Translations under genes and position numbers: made by a program | NCBI RefSeq assembly: GCF_003931855.1 | Contig: NZ_CP034248.1 | Coordinates: forward strand, 3,162,001 to 3,226,000 | DNA from: Paenibacillus lentus | GTDB lineage: Bacteria; Bacillota; Bacilli; Paenibacillales; Paenibacillaceae | Direction of reading: 5' to 3' | DNA: 64,000 nt | Shown: piece after piece, positions 16,206 through 25,388 of the stretch | Numbering within the stretch: position 1 is the stretch's first letter | Layout: each line of letters opens with the position of its first letter | The notes under the pieces: model-generated | The model's input: the letters and a program-made list of their open reading frames with translations, nothing else | Databases searched by the model: none | Told to the model about the DNA's origin: nothing

Positions 16206-17308
16206 TGAGAACGTTAACGGTAGATTTAGGGGATCGTTCATATCCCATATATATTGGTGAAGGTTTGCTGCACAAATCCGGCGATTATTTTCAGCAGCAC
16301 CAATTAACGACCAAGAGTCCTGTACTGATTGTGTCTGACGAGAATATTGCCCCCAAATATTTGCATGTCGTTGAGAGCTCGCTGCAAGCTAGCGGATATC
16401 GTACCGTCAGCTCCGTCGTTAAAGCCGGAGAGAAATCTAAATCGCTGGATGTATTCGAAGAGGTAATGACCGTGGCTATTGAAGGTGGTCTCGATCGTAA
16501 ATCGACAGTTGTTGCCTTAGGGGGTGGGGTTGTTGGCGATTTGGCTGGCTTTGTGGCGGCGTCATTCATGCGCGGAGTACATTTTGTGCAGATGCCGACT
16601 ACGATATTGGCGCATGATAGCAGCGTAGGCGGCAAAGTGGCGGTGAATCATCGCTTAGCTAAAAATATGATCGGCGCATTCCATCAGCCTACGATGGTGC
16701 TCTATGACGTAGATACGTTAAGAACTTTGCCGGAACGAGATGTTCGATCCGGTCTATCGGAAATGATCAAGCATGGCTTGATCTGGGATGAGAAATTTGC
16801 TGATTGGTGCCGGGATAACGCCGAGCGATTGCTGGCGCTTGATCGTGAAGCTCTCACTTATGGACTAACGGAGGGCTGCTCGATTAAAGCAAAGGTGGTG
16901 TCCTCCGACGAAACGGAGCAGGGTCTGCGGGCGATTCTTAACTTGGGGCATACGATTGGCCATGCGCTCGAGGCTATAGGCGGATATGGCGAATTCCTGC
17001 ATGGCGAAGCGATTTCCATCGGCATGGCTGCTTCTGCTTTGCTTGCCGTGAACCGGGGCAGAGATCGTTCTATTTATGAGGAAACGACGGCCTTGCTGCG
17101 TAAATTCGGTTTACCTACAACGATTCCCGGACATTTGAATGATGATGACATCATTTCAGCGATGTTGCATGATAAGAAGTTTAAAGAAAATAAAATCGTC
17201 TTTGTATTGCCTGTCCGTATCGGAGAGGTAGAAATTGTATCCGACATGACGTTGGATGAAGTGCGTAAAGTGATTACTCAACTGAAGGGGGAAGATCAGC
17301 ATGTATAA
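16205..17308 (+). CDS. aroB: 3-Dehydroquinate synthase
   Basis: A 367-residue AroB, which turns DAHP into 3-dehydroquinate using NAD and a metal ion (shikimate pathway step 2). The NAD-binding GGGVVGDLAGF is near residue 105, the metal-site segments LNLGHTIGHALE and LHGEAISIGM are intact, and KNMIGAFHQP is the typical substrate loop. Its ATG overlaps the dead aroC stop by one base, so it may still depend on transcription and coupling from the aroC leader. It overlaps aroH by 8 bases. Confidence 0.96.
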   Translation: MRTLTVDLGDRSYPIYIGEGLLHKSGDYFQQHQLTTKSPVLIVSDENIAPKYLHVVESSLQASGYRTVSSVVKAGEKSKSLDVFEEVMTVAIEGGLDRKSTVVALGGGVVGDLAGFVAASFMRGVHFVQMPTTILAHDSSVGGKVAVNHRLAKNMIGAFHQPTMVLYDVDTLRTLPERDVRSGLSEMIKHGLIWDEKFADWCRDNAERLLALDREALTYGLTEGCSIKAKVVSSDETEQGLRAILNLGHTIGHALEAIGGYGEFLHGEAISIGMAASALLAVNRGRDRSIYEETTALLRKFGLPTTIPGHLNDDDIISAMLHDKKFKENKIVFVLPVRIGEVEIVSDMTLDEVRKVITQLKGEDQHV

Positions 17309-17675
17309 TCGAGGCATTCGGGGCGCTACGACGGTCACCCGCAATGATGAGGCGGAAATTTTGCAGGAAACAGCTGTTCTGCTAAAGGAAATTGTAGCTC
17401 GAAATGAAATTGAGCCGGAGGATATTTGCAGTGTTTGGATAACGGTGACGGCTGATTTGGATGCTACTTTTCCTGCACGCGCTATTCGTGTGTTGAAGGG
17501 GTGGGAGCTCGTGCCCCTCATGTGTTCGACTGAAATTCCAGTCAAAGGGAGCTTGCCAAAGTGTATTAGGTTTTTGATTCAAGTGAATACGAATAAGAGT
17601 CAGCGCGAGATGAAGCATGTGTATTTGAATGAAGCAAAGAGTTTGCGTCCAGATTTGGCGGCGTCAAACTCCTAG
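17301..17675 (+). CDS. aroH: Chorismate mutase, AroH type
   Basis: A 124-residue monofunctional chorismate mutase of the Bacillus subtilis AroH fold. It converts chorismate to prephenate for phenylalanine and tyrosine. RGIRGATTV at the start, VTADLDATFPA in the middle and the MCSTEIPVKGSLPKCIR segment are the conserved active-site parts (Arg7-, Glu78- and Arg90-type positions). The ATG lies within the aroB end after GGGGGAAG. It is the last gene before the trp leader. Confidence 0.96.
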   Translation: MYNRGIRGATTVTRNDEAEILQETAVLLKEIVARNEIEPEDICSVWITVTADLDATFPARAIRVLKGWELVPLMCSTEIPVKGSLPKCIRFLIQVNTNKSQREMKHVYLNEAKSLRPDLAASNS

Positions 17676-17695
17676 AAAATTTTAGTTATATACGG

Positions 17696-17724
17696 TTGCC
17701 AACGAGTTTGGAATCATGTATATT
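17696..17724 (+). promoter_or_regulatory. trp operon promoter
   Basis: TTGCCA at 17696-17701 and TATATT at 17719-17724, exactly 17 bases apart. The expected start point near 17731 lies about 20 bases before the first TRAP triplet, so the whole TRAP site is transcribed. Confidence 0.7.
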
Positions 17725-17751
17725 TAAAACAGTATTTAGTGTTTGTTTGAT

Positions 17752-17815
17752 GAGCTGAGTAGAGCAGAGATGAGCAGAGTTTAGATGAGAAGCAGTAATT
17801 CCTGAGTATAAATAG
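17752..17815 (+). promoter_or_regulatory. TRAP-binding site in the trp leader RNA
   Basis: Eight triplets stand at an exact 5-base period: GAG at 17752, 17757, 17762, 17767, 17772 and 17777, TAG at 17782, GAG at 17787. Weaker triplets follow at 17793 (CAG), 17804 (GAG) and 17813 (TAG), which brings the total to eleven, the number of TRAP subunits. GTAGAG inside the site (17759-17764) can pair with CTCTAC in the terminator stem (17979-17984) as an antiterminator. TRAP with tryptophan should hide it and allow termination. The triplets are seen directly; the mechanism is known from Bacillus subtilis. Confidence 0.9.
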
Positions 17816-17975
17816 AAGGACGATCATGATAGATTCGGATATCCGCTTCATGATGAGTAGAGACGTAGTGTCTTTGGCTTATCATTGTTCTTAGGGGATA
17901 CTGCATTCTGTTGCTGATTTTGTTTCTTGTATTTAAGGAACCTGCGTAGCTGAAGATAAACTTGCGACTCTAACC

Positions 17976-18003
17976 AACCTCTACTTCGGTAGAGGTTTTT
18001 TTT
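17976..18003 (+). terminator. trp attenuator terminator
   Basis: AACCTCTAC (17976-17984), loop TTCG and GTAGAGGTT (17989-17997), a perfect 9-bp stem running into eight T. It stands about 80 bases before trpE and is the regulated stop point of the leader. Confidence 0.93.
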
Positions 18004-18081
18004 ATTTCGGAGTAAAGTCTCTCGCCTAGAGCCGAATGATTTGAAGTGATCATAAACATTGAGGAGAAGGAAGTGAAGGAC

Positions 18082-19635
18082 ATGACAACCGCGCATGTAG
18101 AAAAGGTAATCAAACTGGCTAAGGAATATAATTTAATCCCTATTGTACGTCCGCTATTGGCGGATATGGAGACGCCGATCCGCATCTTTCGTCGGGTCGC
18201 CCAGCGAGATCATGCATTTTTGTTGGAAAGTGTAGAGGGAGGAATCCAATGGGCCAGATATTCCTTCATCGGAACGGATCCTTTCATGATGGTCAAGGCA
18301 AAGAAAGGCAAGGTGCTCATCGAGCGGGCGGGAGAGCAGACAGAGTTAGCTGGCAGACCTCTGGAAGAGTTAAAGGCGATTTTACGAAAATACCGGAGTC
18401 CGAAGCTACCGGATATGCCTCCGTTTACGGGCGGAGCGATCGGATTTTTCGGTTACGATTTGCTGCAATATTATGAGAAGTTGCCAGCCCATCAAGTAGA
18501 TGATATGAATTTGCAAGATATTCAGTTTATGTTCTGTGATCGGGTAATCGTGTTCGATCACGTCAAGCAACAAATTTTGCTCGTATCGAATGTTCATATT
18601 CAGGAAGGGGATCGGGACGAGGACATCCGCCAGACCTATGAGCAGGCAGAGGGAGCATTGGATGAGATGGCGGATCTGCTGCTGGATGAAGGGCCGGGCG
18701 AACGATTGAACCGCAGACCGGTTCCTGGTGATGTTGAACTGGGCGATATCCAGTCCAATATGACCAAGGAGCAATATTTAGAGATGGTGGAGAAAGGCAA
18801 GGAATATATCCGGGCAGGTGATATTTTTCAGGTCGTGCTGTCACAGCGCTTCCATATCGAGACAGAGGTGGATCCGCTCCACGTTTACCGGGTTTTACGC
18901 ACCATGAACCCTTCTCCATATATGTATTATTTGAAAATGGGCGAGGAAATCATCGTAGGAACTTCCCCGGAGGCGCTTGTGAAGGTTGAAGGCGATCGGG
19001 TAGAGACGCGTCCTATCGCTGGAACAAGGCCGCGAGGAGCGACGGTGGAGGAAGACCAGGCGTTGGAGGCCGATTTGCTGCAGGATGAGAAAGAGCGCGC
19101 TGAGCATGTAATGCTCGTTGATTTAGGACGTAATGACCTTGGCCGCGTCTCCGAATTTGGCACCGTGAAATGCGAAAACTACATGGAGATCGAGCGGTAT
19201 TCGCATGTGATGCATATGGTGTCCAAAGTATCCGGAAAATTGCGGAGCGACAAGGATTTCTTCGATGCCTTCATCTCTTGTCTTCCAGCAGGTACAGTTT
19301 CCGGGGCTCCCAAGCTGCGAGCAATGGAGATCATTGCCGAACTGGAACGGGAAGCTCGCGGTACGTATGCTGGAGCCATCGGATACCTGGGATTCTCCGG
19401 AAATATGGACTCTTGTATTACGATTCGGACGATCGTCTTTAAGAACGGCAAAGCGTTTGTGCAGGCCGGCGGAGGAGTCGTATGGGATTCGCTGCCGGAG
19501 AATGAGTATCAGGAGTCGATGAACAAGGCGAAGGCGCTGTTGAAGGCGATTCGAACAGCTGAGGCGATGTTTCCGTCCGATCGGGGCGACGAAGCGGTCA
19601 TCAACCAAGATTATTTATATGAATATACCCCCTAA
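18082..19635 (+). CDS. trpE: Anthranilate synthase component I
   Basis: A 517-residue TrpE, the first enzyme of tryptophan synthesis (chorismate plus glutamine-derived ammonia to anthranilate). The C-terminal chorismate-binding domain is intact: DIFQVVLSQRF, YLKMGEEIIVGTSPE, PIAGTRPRG, DLGRNDLGRV, HMVSKVSG, and PAGTVSGAPKLRAME. The N-terminal regulatory domain has LLESVEGG, the feedback-site LLES segment. ATG 18082 is used; GTG 18073 with AGGAG at 6 bases is an equally good start. No glutamine amidotransferase (trpG/pabA) gene is in the window, so that subunit must come from elsewhere, as in Bacillus subtilis. Confidence 0.96.
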   Translation: MTTAHVEKVIKLAKEYNLIPIVRPLLADMETPIRIFRRVAQRDHAFLLESVEGGIQWARYSFIGTDPFMMVKAKKGKVLIERAGEQTELAGRPLEELKAILRKYRSPKLPDMPPFTGGAIGFFGYDLLQYYEKLPAHQVDDMNLQDIQFMFCDRVIVFDHVKQQILLVSNVHIQEGDRDEDIRQTYEQAEGALDEMADLLLDEGPGERLNRRPVPGDVELGDIQSNMTKEQYLEMVEKGKEYIRAGDIFQVVLSQRFHIETEVDPLHVYRVLRTMNPSPYMYYLKMGEEIIVGTSPEALVKVEGDRVETRPIAGTRPRGATVEEDQALEADLLQDEKERAEHVMLVDLGRNDLGRVSEFGTVKCENYMEIERYSHVMHMVSKVSGKLRSDKDFFDAFISCLPAGTVSGAPKLRAMEIIAELEREARGTYAGAIGYLGFSGNMDSCITIRTIVFKNGKAFVQAGGGVVWDSLPENEYQESMNKAKALLKAIRTAEAMFPSDRGDEAVINQDYLYEYTP

Positions 19636-19663
19636 AGAATATAAGAATGAGGAGGAAGGGACT

Positions 19664-20704
19664 ATGTGTGGACAGCAAATGATACAAACGGTATTTAACC
19701 GATTGATACAAGGGCAGAACTTAGAGCGGGAAGAAGCGCGCAGCGTGATGGAGATGCTGATGAACGGCGAACTAACCCATGCCCAGATCGGCGGGCTTTT
19801 AACGGCTCTTCGCATCAAAGGAGAGACGGTTGATGAGATTGCCGGATTTGCCGAGGTTATGCGCAATCATGCCAATCGGCTGCATACGGAGACAAAACAA
19901 CTGCTGGATACCTGCGGTACTGGAGGCTCTGGCATTCATAAATTCAATATTTCCACGACATCGGCTATCGTCGCTTCTTCGGTATCTGTCCGTGTCGCCA
20001 AACACGGCAATCGCTCGGCCTCAGGCCGTGCCGGAAGTGCGGACGTTCTCGAAGCACTCGGTGTGAACATTCATCTAAGTGCAGATCAGGCGAAGCATTG
20101 TTTGGATGATATCGGCATTTGCTTCCTTTTCGCCCAGTTGTATCATCCTTCTATGAAATATGCGGCGGCTCCGCGTAAAGAGCTGGGTGTGCGTACGGTG
20201 TTCAATATGCTTGGGCCTCTAACAAATCCGGCCGGAGCGGATCGTCAGGTGCTGGGCATTTATGATCGGGATAGGACAGAGACGGTCGCTGAAGTATTAA
20301 GAGAGCTAGGGCTTAAGCGTGCCCTCGTTGTAACGAGTGACGAAGGATTGGATGAGATTAGCATTTCATCGGCGACGCGCATTTCGGAATTAAGAAACGG
20401 CAACGTGACGACGTATGATGTGCACCCAAGCGAGCTTGGGCTTGGAACTTATCCACTAAGGGAGATGATGGGCGGCGACCCGGCCACGAACGCGGACATT
20501 ATTCGCCGCGTGCTGCAAGGAGAGAAGGGAGCTTATCGGGATGTCGTGCTCGCGAATGCCGGTGCATGCATTTACGTTTCCGGTCTTGCCGACAGTATAC
20601 GTGAAGGGGTCGTTGTCGCCGCGGAATCGATTGATTCCGGCAAAGCTTATGATAAACTGGAGCAGCTAATTAAAACTACGGAGGCACTTAGCTATGTATC
20701 TTGA
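19664..20704 (+). CDS. trpD: Anthranilate phosphoribosyltransferase
   Basis: A 346-residue TrpD, which joins anthranilate to phosphoribosyl pyrophosphate. The PRPP-binding DTCGTGGSG, the KHGNRSASGRAGSADVLE segment and MKYAAAPRKELGVRTVFNMLGPL (split here for length) are the conserved active-site parts. ATG 19664 has a strong GGAGGAAGG site; an in-frame TTT/ATG region further upstream (19619) overlaps trpE and is not needed. It overlaps trpC by 11 bases. Confidence 0.96.
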   Translation: MCGQQMIQTVFNRLIQGQNLEREEARSVMEMLMNGELTHAQIGGLLTALRIKGETVDEIAGFAEVMRNHANRLHTETKQLLDTCGTGGSGIHKFNISTTSAIVASSVSVRVAKHGNRSASGRAGSADVLEALGVNIHLSADQAKHCLDDIGICFLFAQLYHPSMKYAAAPRKELGVRTVFNMLGPLTNPAGADRQVLGIYDRDRTETVAEVLRELGLKRALVVTSDEGLDEISISSATRISELRNGNVTTYDVHPSELGLGTYPLREMMGGDPATNADIIRRVLQGEKGAYRDVVLANAGACIYVSGLADSIREGVVVAAESIDSGKAYDKLEQLIKTTEALSYVS

Positions 20705-21497
20705 TAAAATTGTTGAAACGAAGCGTCAGGAAGTTGCTGCATTGGCAGCTCAATTCTCACAGGATGAAGCCGAGAGGCTCATTGCAGGCATGAGTCCGAC
20801 CCGTGGCTTTCACCGGGCACTGACAGAAGGGCGGAAGCGGAAACTTGGACTAATCGCTGAAGTGAAGAAGGCATCCCCCTCCAAAGGCTTGATACGTCCC
20901 GATTTCCATCCGGTGGAACTTGCCCGCAGTTATGAGGCGGCTGGAGCGGACTGCATTTCCGTTCTTACGGATGTAGCTTATTTTCAAGGCAGCGGCGACT
21001 ATCTGCAGGCGATTCGCGGTGCTGTGCAGCTGCCGTTACTACGGAAGGACTTCATTATTGATAAACGGCAAATTTATGAAGCAAGACTGCTTGGAGCAGA
21101 TGCGGTGCTACTGATCGCGGCTATTTTAGACGATATACAGCTGCGGGATTATTTGCAAATTGCCGCTTCACTGGGCCTTGACTCCCTGGTGGAGGTACAT
21201 GACCAAGCTGAATTGGAGCGTGTGCTCAGCATGGGAACAGCTAAACTGATCGGCATTAATAATCGTAATTTGAAGACGTTTGAAACAACGCTGCAGGTGA
21301 CGGCGGATTTGGCGAAGCAGGTTCCTGACGATGTTACGCTGATTAGCGAGAGCGGCATTCAAACGTCGGAGGATATTCAGTTTTTGGCGGGATGCGGGGC
21401 CAAAGGCGTGCTCATTGGTGAGACGTTCATGCGCAAGCCGGATGTGGAGCAGGCGGTATATGATGTTATGGGTTCGTTGAACAAAGGCGGACAATAA
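20694..21497 (+). CDS. trpC: Indole-3-glycerol phosphate synthase
   Basis: A 267-residue TrpC of the TIM-barrel type. It closes the indole ring from CdRP. Conserved parts: LIAEVKKASPSKG (catalytic Lys/Glu region), CISVLTDVAYFQGS, LLRKDFIID, DAVLLIAAIL, GINNRNLKTF and ISESGI. ATG 20694 lies inside the end of trpD, showing coupling. Separate from TrpF, unlike the fused enzyme of enteric bacteria. Confidence 0.97.
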   Translation: MYLDKIVETKRQEVAALAAQFSQDEAERLIAGMSPTRGFHRALTEGRKRKLGLIAEVKKASPSKGLIRPDFHPVELARSYEAAGADCISVLTDVAYFQGSGDYLQAIRGAVQLPLLRKDFIIDKRQIYEARLLGADAVLLIAAILDDIQLRDYLQIAASLGLDSLVEVHDQAELERVLSMGTAKLIGINNRNLKTFETTLQVTADLAKQVPDDVTLISESGIQTSEDIQFLAGCGAKGVLIGETFMRKPDVEQAVYDVMGSLNKGGQ

Positions 21498-21525
21498 TCT
21501 TATAAGTGAAGGGAGCCCCTAAAAA

Positions 21526-22194
21526 ATGAGCAGCATAGCAGTAAAAATTTGTGGACTTCAATCCGTTGAAGTGCTAAAATCTATGGTACACTTACCTATA
21601 GATTATATTGGCTTTGTATTCGCCAAGAGCAAGCGCCAGGTAAGCGGGGCTCAGGCTGCTGAATTAATTCCTCTACTTCAGGAATGGATAGCGGGAACCG
21701 CCCCGGCAAGCGTTGGCGTGTTCGTTAATCCGACTCTACCGGAGCTTTCGCGAATACTAGCGGAAGCTCCTCTCGATATAATACAGCTGCATGGCTCGGA
21801 GACGCCTGATTTTTGCCGGGAAGTGAAGCAAGCGTTTGGAGTGAAGATTTTTAAAGCCCTATCGGTCAAAGATGATGGATCAATTCACAACGAAAGCCCG
21901 TTGGCCGGATATGAAGGTGTCATTGACGGTCTGCTATTGGACACGTACGATCCGCTATATGGCGGGGGCTCCGGCAAGACCTTTGCCTGGGAGCGAGCGG
22001 AGCCATATAAAGTATGGGCCAATCAACATGGAGTAGAGTTCCTCGCTGCGGGGGGCCTTCACTCCGGTAATGTGGATGAGCTGATCCGCTGCCTCTCGCC
22101 GGATGGGGTAGATGTATCCAGCGGCGTAGAGACCGATGGGGTAAAAGATATTACTAAAGTTAGAACATTCGTGGAGAGGGTGAAAGGGAAATGA
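21526..22194 (+). CDS. trpF: Phosphoribosylanthranilate isomerase
   Basis: A 222-residue TrpF, a small TIM barrel that isomerises PRA to CdRP. The start KICGLQS holds the catalytic Cys, and [45 protein letters not shown] and DVSSGVE are conserved; the aspartate acid is in LLLDTYD. The ATG follows GGGAGCC. It overlaps trpB by 4 bases. Confidence 0.96.
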   Translation: MSSIAVKICGLQSVEVLKSMVHLPIDYIGFVFAKSKRQVSGAQAAELIPLLQEWIAGTAPASVGVFVNPTLPELSRILAEAPLDIIQLHGSETPDFCREVKQAFGVKIFKALSVKDDGSIHNESPLAGYEGVIDGLLLDTYDPLYGGGSGKTFAWERAEPYKVWANQHGVEFLAAGGLHSGNVDELIRCLSPDGVDVSSGVETDGVKDITKVRTFVERVKGK

Positions 22195-23390
22195 CGCAAG
22201 TACCTGACGAACAAGGGCGATTTGGTCCCTTTGGTGGCCGTTATGTGCCGGAGACATTAATGAACGCGCTCATCGAACTGGAGGAGTCCTACCGCAAATA
22301 CGAGGATGATCCAGAATTTTTGGAGGATATCCGTTATTTATTGAAGCAGTATTCGGGCAGAGAAACTCCGCTATATTTTGCGAAGCGATTGACGGAGCAT
22401 TTGGGCGGAGCAAAAATATACTTGAAGCGCGAGGATTTGAACCATACCGGGGCGCACAAAATCAATAACGCGATCGGGCAAGCCCTGCTGGCTAAACGGA
22501 TGGGCAAGAATAAGGTTATTGCGGAGACTGGCGCCGGGCAGCATGGTGTAGCGACTGCGACGGTAGCCGCCTTGCTAGGACTGGAATGCAAGGTGTTCAT
22601 GGGAGAGGAAGACACAAAGCGCCAGCAGCTTAACGTATTTCGAATGAAGCTGCTTGGAGCAGAGGTCGTTCCTGTTGTGTCTGGTACACGCACATTGAAG
22701 GATGCTTGCAACGAAGCGCTACGCTATTGGGTGAGCAACGTTCAGGACACCTTCTACATTCTTGGTTCGGCGACAGGGCCGCATCCCTATCCGATGATCG
22801 TGCGCAACTTCCAACGTGTTATCGGCGACGAGACGCGCCGGCAAATTATGGAGGCGGAAGGGCGGCTGCCGGACATGCTCGTTGCTGCGGTTGGCGGGGG
22901 CAGTAATGCAATCGGGATGTTCTATCCCTTTGTGAAGGACACAACTGTTCAATTGGTCGGCGTAGAAGCCGCGGGCAGAGGGGTAGATACCGAGTTCCAC
23001 GCGGCAACGATGACCCATGGAACAAGAGGGGTATTCCAAGGCTCAATGAGTTATTTGCTGCAAGATGATCACGGGCAAGTGCTGCCGGCGCATTCTATTT
23101 CAGCGGGCCTCGATTATCCTGGTGTCGGGCCGGAGCATTCGTATTTAAAGGATATTAAGAGAGCGAAGTATGTGCCGATTACAGATGCAGAAGCATTGGA
23201 TGCGCTTGGGCTGCTAAGCCGTACCGAAGGCATTATTCCTGCGCTGGAGTCTGCGCATGCCGTGGCACAGGTTACAAAACTTGCCCCATCAATGAATCGG
23301 GATGAAATTATTGTCATTTGCCTATCTGGACGCGGGGATAAAGATGTTGAGTCAATTATGGCTTATACGGAAGGAGCGGAGCACTTATGA
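22191..23390 (+). CDS. trpB: Tryptophan synthase beta chain
   Basis: A 399-residue TrpB, a PLP enzyme that joins indole to serine. The PLP lysine lies in [10 protein letters not shown], the phosphate-cradle GGGSNAIG and the [16 protein letters not shown] catalytic Glu region are intact, and the C-terminal SGRGDKDV is standard. It forms a channelled complex with TrpA, encoded next with a 4-base overlap. Confidence 0.98.
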   Translation: MTQVPDEQGRFGPFGGRYVPETLMNALIELEESYRKYEDDPEFLEDIRYLLKQYSGRETPLYFAKRLTEHLGGAKIYLKREDLNHTGAHKINNAIGQALLAKRMGKNKVIAETGAGQHGVATATVAALLGLECKVFMGEEDTKRQQLNVFRMKLLGAEVVPVVSGTRTLKDACNEALRYWVSNVQDTFYILGSATGPHPYPMIVRNFQRVIGDETRRQIMEAEGRLPDMLVAAVGGGSNAIGMFYPFVKDTTVQLVGVEAAGRGVDTEFHAATMTHGTRGVFQGSMSYLLQDDHGQVLPAHSISAGLDYPGVGPEHSYLKDIKRAKYVPITDAEALDALGLLSRTEGIIPALESAHAVAQVTKLAPSMNRDEIIVICLSGRGDKDVESIMAYTEGAEHL

Positions 23391-24208
23391 ATGCAGCGGC
23401 ACTGAATGACTTGGATTTGACTTTTGAACGGCTTAGAGCCGAGGGGAAAACAGCGCTTATGCCGTTTATCACCGTCGGTGATCCAGATCCAGAGACGACC
23501 GTGGAGATTCTTGTAGCCTTGCAGGATGCTGGGGCTGACATTGTTGAGCTTGGGGTTCCCTATTCAGATCCCTTAGCTGACGGGCCTGTCATTCAGCGGG
23601 CTTCCGAGAGAGCCCTCGTGCGGCAAATAACGATCAAGACTTGTCTAGATACCGCGCGCAAGGCCAAGGATCGTGGAGTGACGATGCCGTTTGTGCTATT
23701 TACTTACTATAATCCTGCCCTGCAACTTGGGCTTGAGAACTTCTTCGCTATGCTGCAGGAGGCGGAGATTAGCGGTCTTATTATCCCTGATTTGCCATTT
23801 GAAGAATCAGCAGAGGTTTTAGCGCTTGCTGATGCGGCTAACATTAGGCTCGTTCCACTCGTTGCGCCGACCTCCAATGATCGGATTGCCCGGATCATGT
23901 CCTCTGCAAGAGGATTTATCTACTGCGTTTCGTCCCTAGGCGTTACTGGGGAGAGATCTTCTTTTTATGAGGGCGTAGAACAGTTCATTCATACGGTTAG
24001 AGCCCAAACCGAATTGCCGGTAGCGATCGGATTCGGGATCTCAAGCCAGGAGCAGGTTCGTCGCTTCTCGGAAATTTGTGACGGCGTCGTAATCGGCAGT
24101 GCAATCGTGCGAAAAATTGAGGAATCCATTCCTCTATTAAAAAATAATGACAGTAAGTCAGAGGGCTTATTGCAAATCCGCAACTTTGTGGCACAATTAA
24201 AATCATAG
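23387..24208 (+). CDS. trpA: Tryptophan synthase alpha chain
   Basis: A 273-residue TrpA, the TIM-barrel subunit that releases indole from indole glycerol phosphate. The catalytic Glu is in [17 protein letters not shown] and the catalytic Asp in [22 protein letters not shown] and the phosphate-binding GFGIS are conserved. ATG overlaps the trpB stop. It is followed by hisC after 25 bases. Confidence 0.97.
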   Translation: MNAAALNDLDLTFERLRAEGKTALMPFITVGDPDPETTVEILVALQDAGADIVELGVPYSDPLADGPVIQRASERALVRQITIKTCLDTARKAKDRGVTMPFVLFTYYNPALQLGLENFFAMLQEAEISGLIIPDLPFEESAEVLALADAANIRLVPLVAPTSNDRIARIMSSARGFIYCVSSLGVTGERSSFYEGVEQFIHTVRAQTELPVAIGFGISSQEQVRRFSEICDGVVIGSAIVRKIEESIPLLKNNDSKSEGLLQIRNFVAQLKS

Positions 24209-24233
24209 TCGTTATTGAAGGAGGAGCTTTTTG

Positions 24234-25331
24234 ATGCTGCCAAAATCCCGAATAGTCAATCTTCCCGTTTATCAGCCGGGCAAGCCTGCAGAGGAAGTGA
24301 GAAAGGAACTAGGCTTGGAGGAAGTTATTAAACTAGCCTCCAATGAAAATCCATATGGCTGCTCTCCACGGGCACGCGCAGCAATTGAAGCGGAATTCGC
24401 CAACATCACGCAATACCCGGACGGCAGCTCGGCGGAACTAACTGAGGTGCTTGCCGAGCATTTGGGCGTAAAACGGGAACAAATCATCTTTGGCTGCGGC
24501 TCAGATGAAGTTATTGCTTTGATTTGCCGGGCATTTTTGCTGCCTGGGGATGAAACGGTCATGGCTGACCAAACCTTCTCGGTCTATGATACGAATTCAC
24601 AGATCGAAGGCGCGACCATTATTGAGGTTCCGTTGCAGGGCGGCACGCATGATCTAGAGGGGATGCTGGCTAAAGTCGGCGAGAAGACCAAAATTGTCTG
24701 GATATGCAATCCAAACAATCCGACGGGCACTATCGTTTCGGATAATGCTTTGAGGTCCTTCCTGGATCGCGTTCCAGATCATGTTCTCGTTGTAATTGAT
24801 GAGGCATATGCGGAATACGTTATCGATGAAACCTATACAAACGGGATCAGCTTGTTAAGCAAATATCCTAACGTCATCGTGTTGCGTACGTTCTCCAAAA
24901 TTTACGGCCTTGCTTCCTTGCGGATTGGCTATGGTGTTGGACAGCCAGAGGTTATTCAGTTAATTAATCGGGTCCGCGAACCGTTTAATACGTCTCGATT
25001 CGGTCAAGCGGCTGCCAAAGCTTCTATTGCGGATCAAAAGTTTGTAAAGGAATGCCGCGAGAAGAATGCCGAAGGCATTCAGTATTTAAGTGCCGAGTTT
25101 GATCGTCTTGGTCTTGATTACTTTCCAGCTCATGGCAACTTTATGATGGTAAAAGTCAATCAACCAGGCGGAGAAGTATTTCAGGCGATCATGAAGCTTG
25201 GTATTATCGTGCGTTCTGGCTTCGGCAAGTACCCGGATTATATTCGCGTCACTGTAGGAACCAAGGAGCAGAATGTTAAATTTATTGCCGCTTTGGAGCA
25301 AGTGCTGAACAAAGATCAAGTTCAAGTCTAG
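24234..25331 (+). CDS. hisC: Histidinol-phosphate / aromatic aminotransferase
   Basis: A 365-residue class I/II PLP aminotransferase of the HisC type. LASNENPYG at the N-terminus, NPNNPTGT in the middle, DEAYAEYV, and TFSKIYGLASLRIGYG with the PLP lysine are all present. In the trp-aro supra-operon of Bacillus subtilis HisC serves both histidine and phenylalanine/tyrosine synthesis, which fits its place before tyrA here. ATG 24234 is chosen: AAGGAGGAG is seven bases upstream; the TTG at 24231 is less likely. Confidence 0.94.
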   Translation: MLPKSRIVNLPVYQPGKPAEEVRKELGLEEVIKLASNENPYGCSPRARAAIEAEFANITQYPDGSSAELTEVLAEHLGVKREQIIFGCGSDEVIALICRAFLLPGDETVMADQTFSVYDTNSQIEGATIIEVPLQGGTHDLEGMLAKVGEKTKIVWICNPNNPTGTIVSDNALRSFLDRVPDHVLVVIDEAYAEYVIDETYTNGISLLSKYPNVIVLRTFSKIYGLASLRIGYGVGQPEVIQLINRVREPFNTSRFGQAAAKASIADQKFVKECREKNAEGIQYLSAEFDRLGLDYFPAHGNFMMVKVNQPGGEVFQAIMKLGIIVRSGFGKYPDYIRVTVGTKEQNVKFIAALEQVLNKDQVQV

Positions 25332-25388
25332 CTTGGGTTGGATCACATTGGTTTGGAAATCTAAATCGTAGAAATCGAGTGAGAATTC

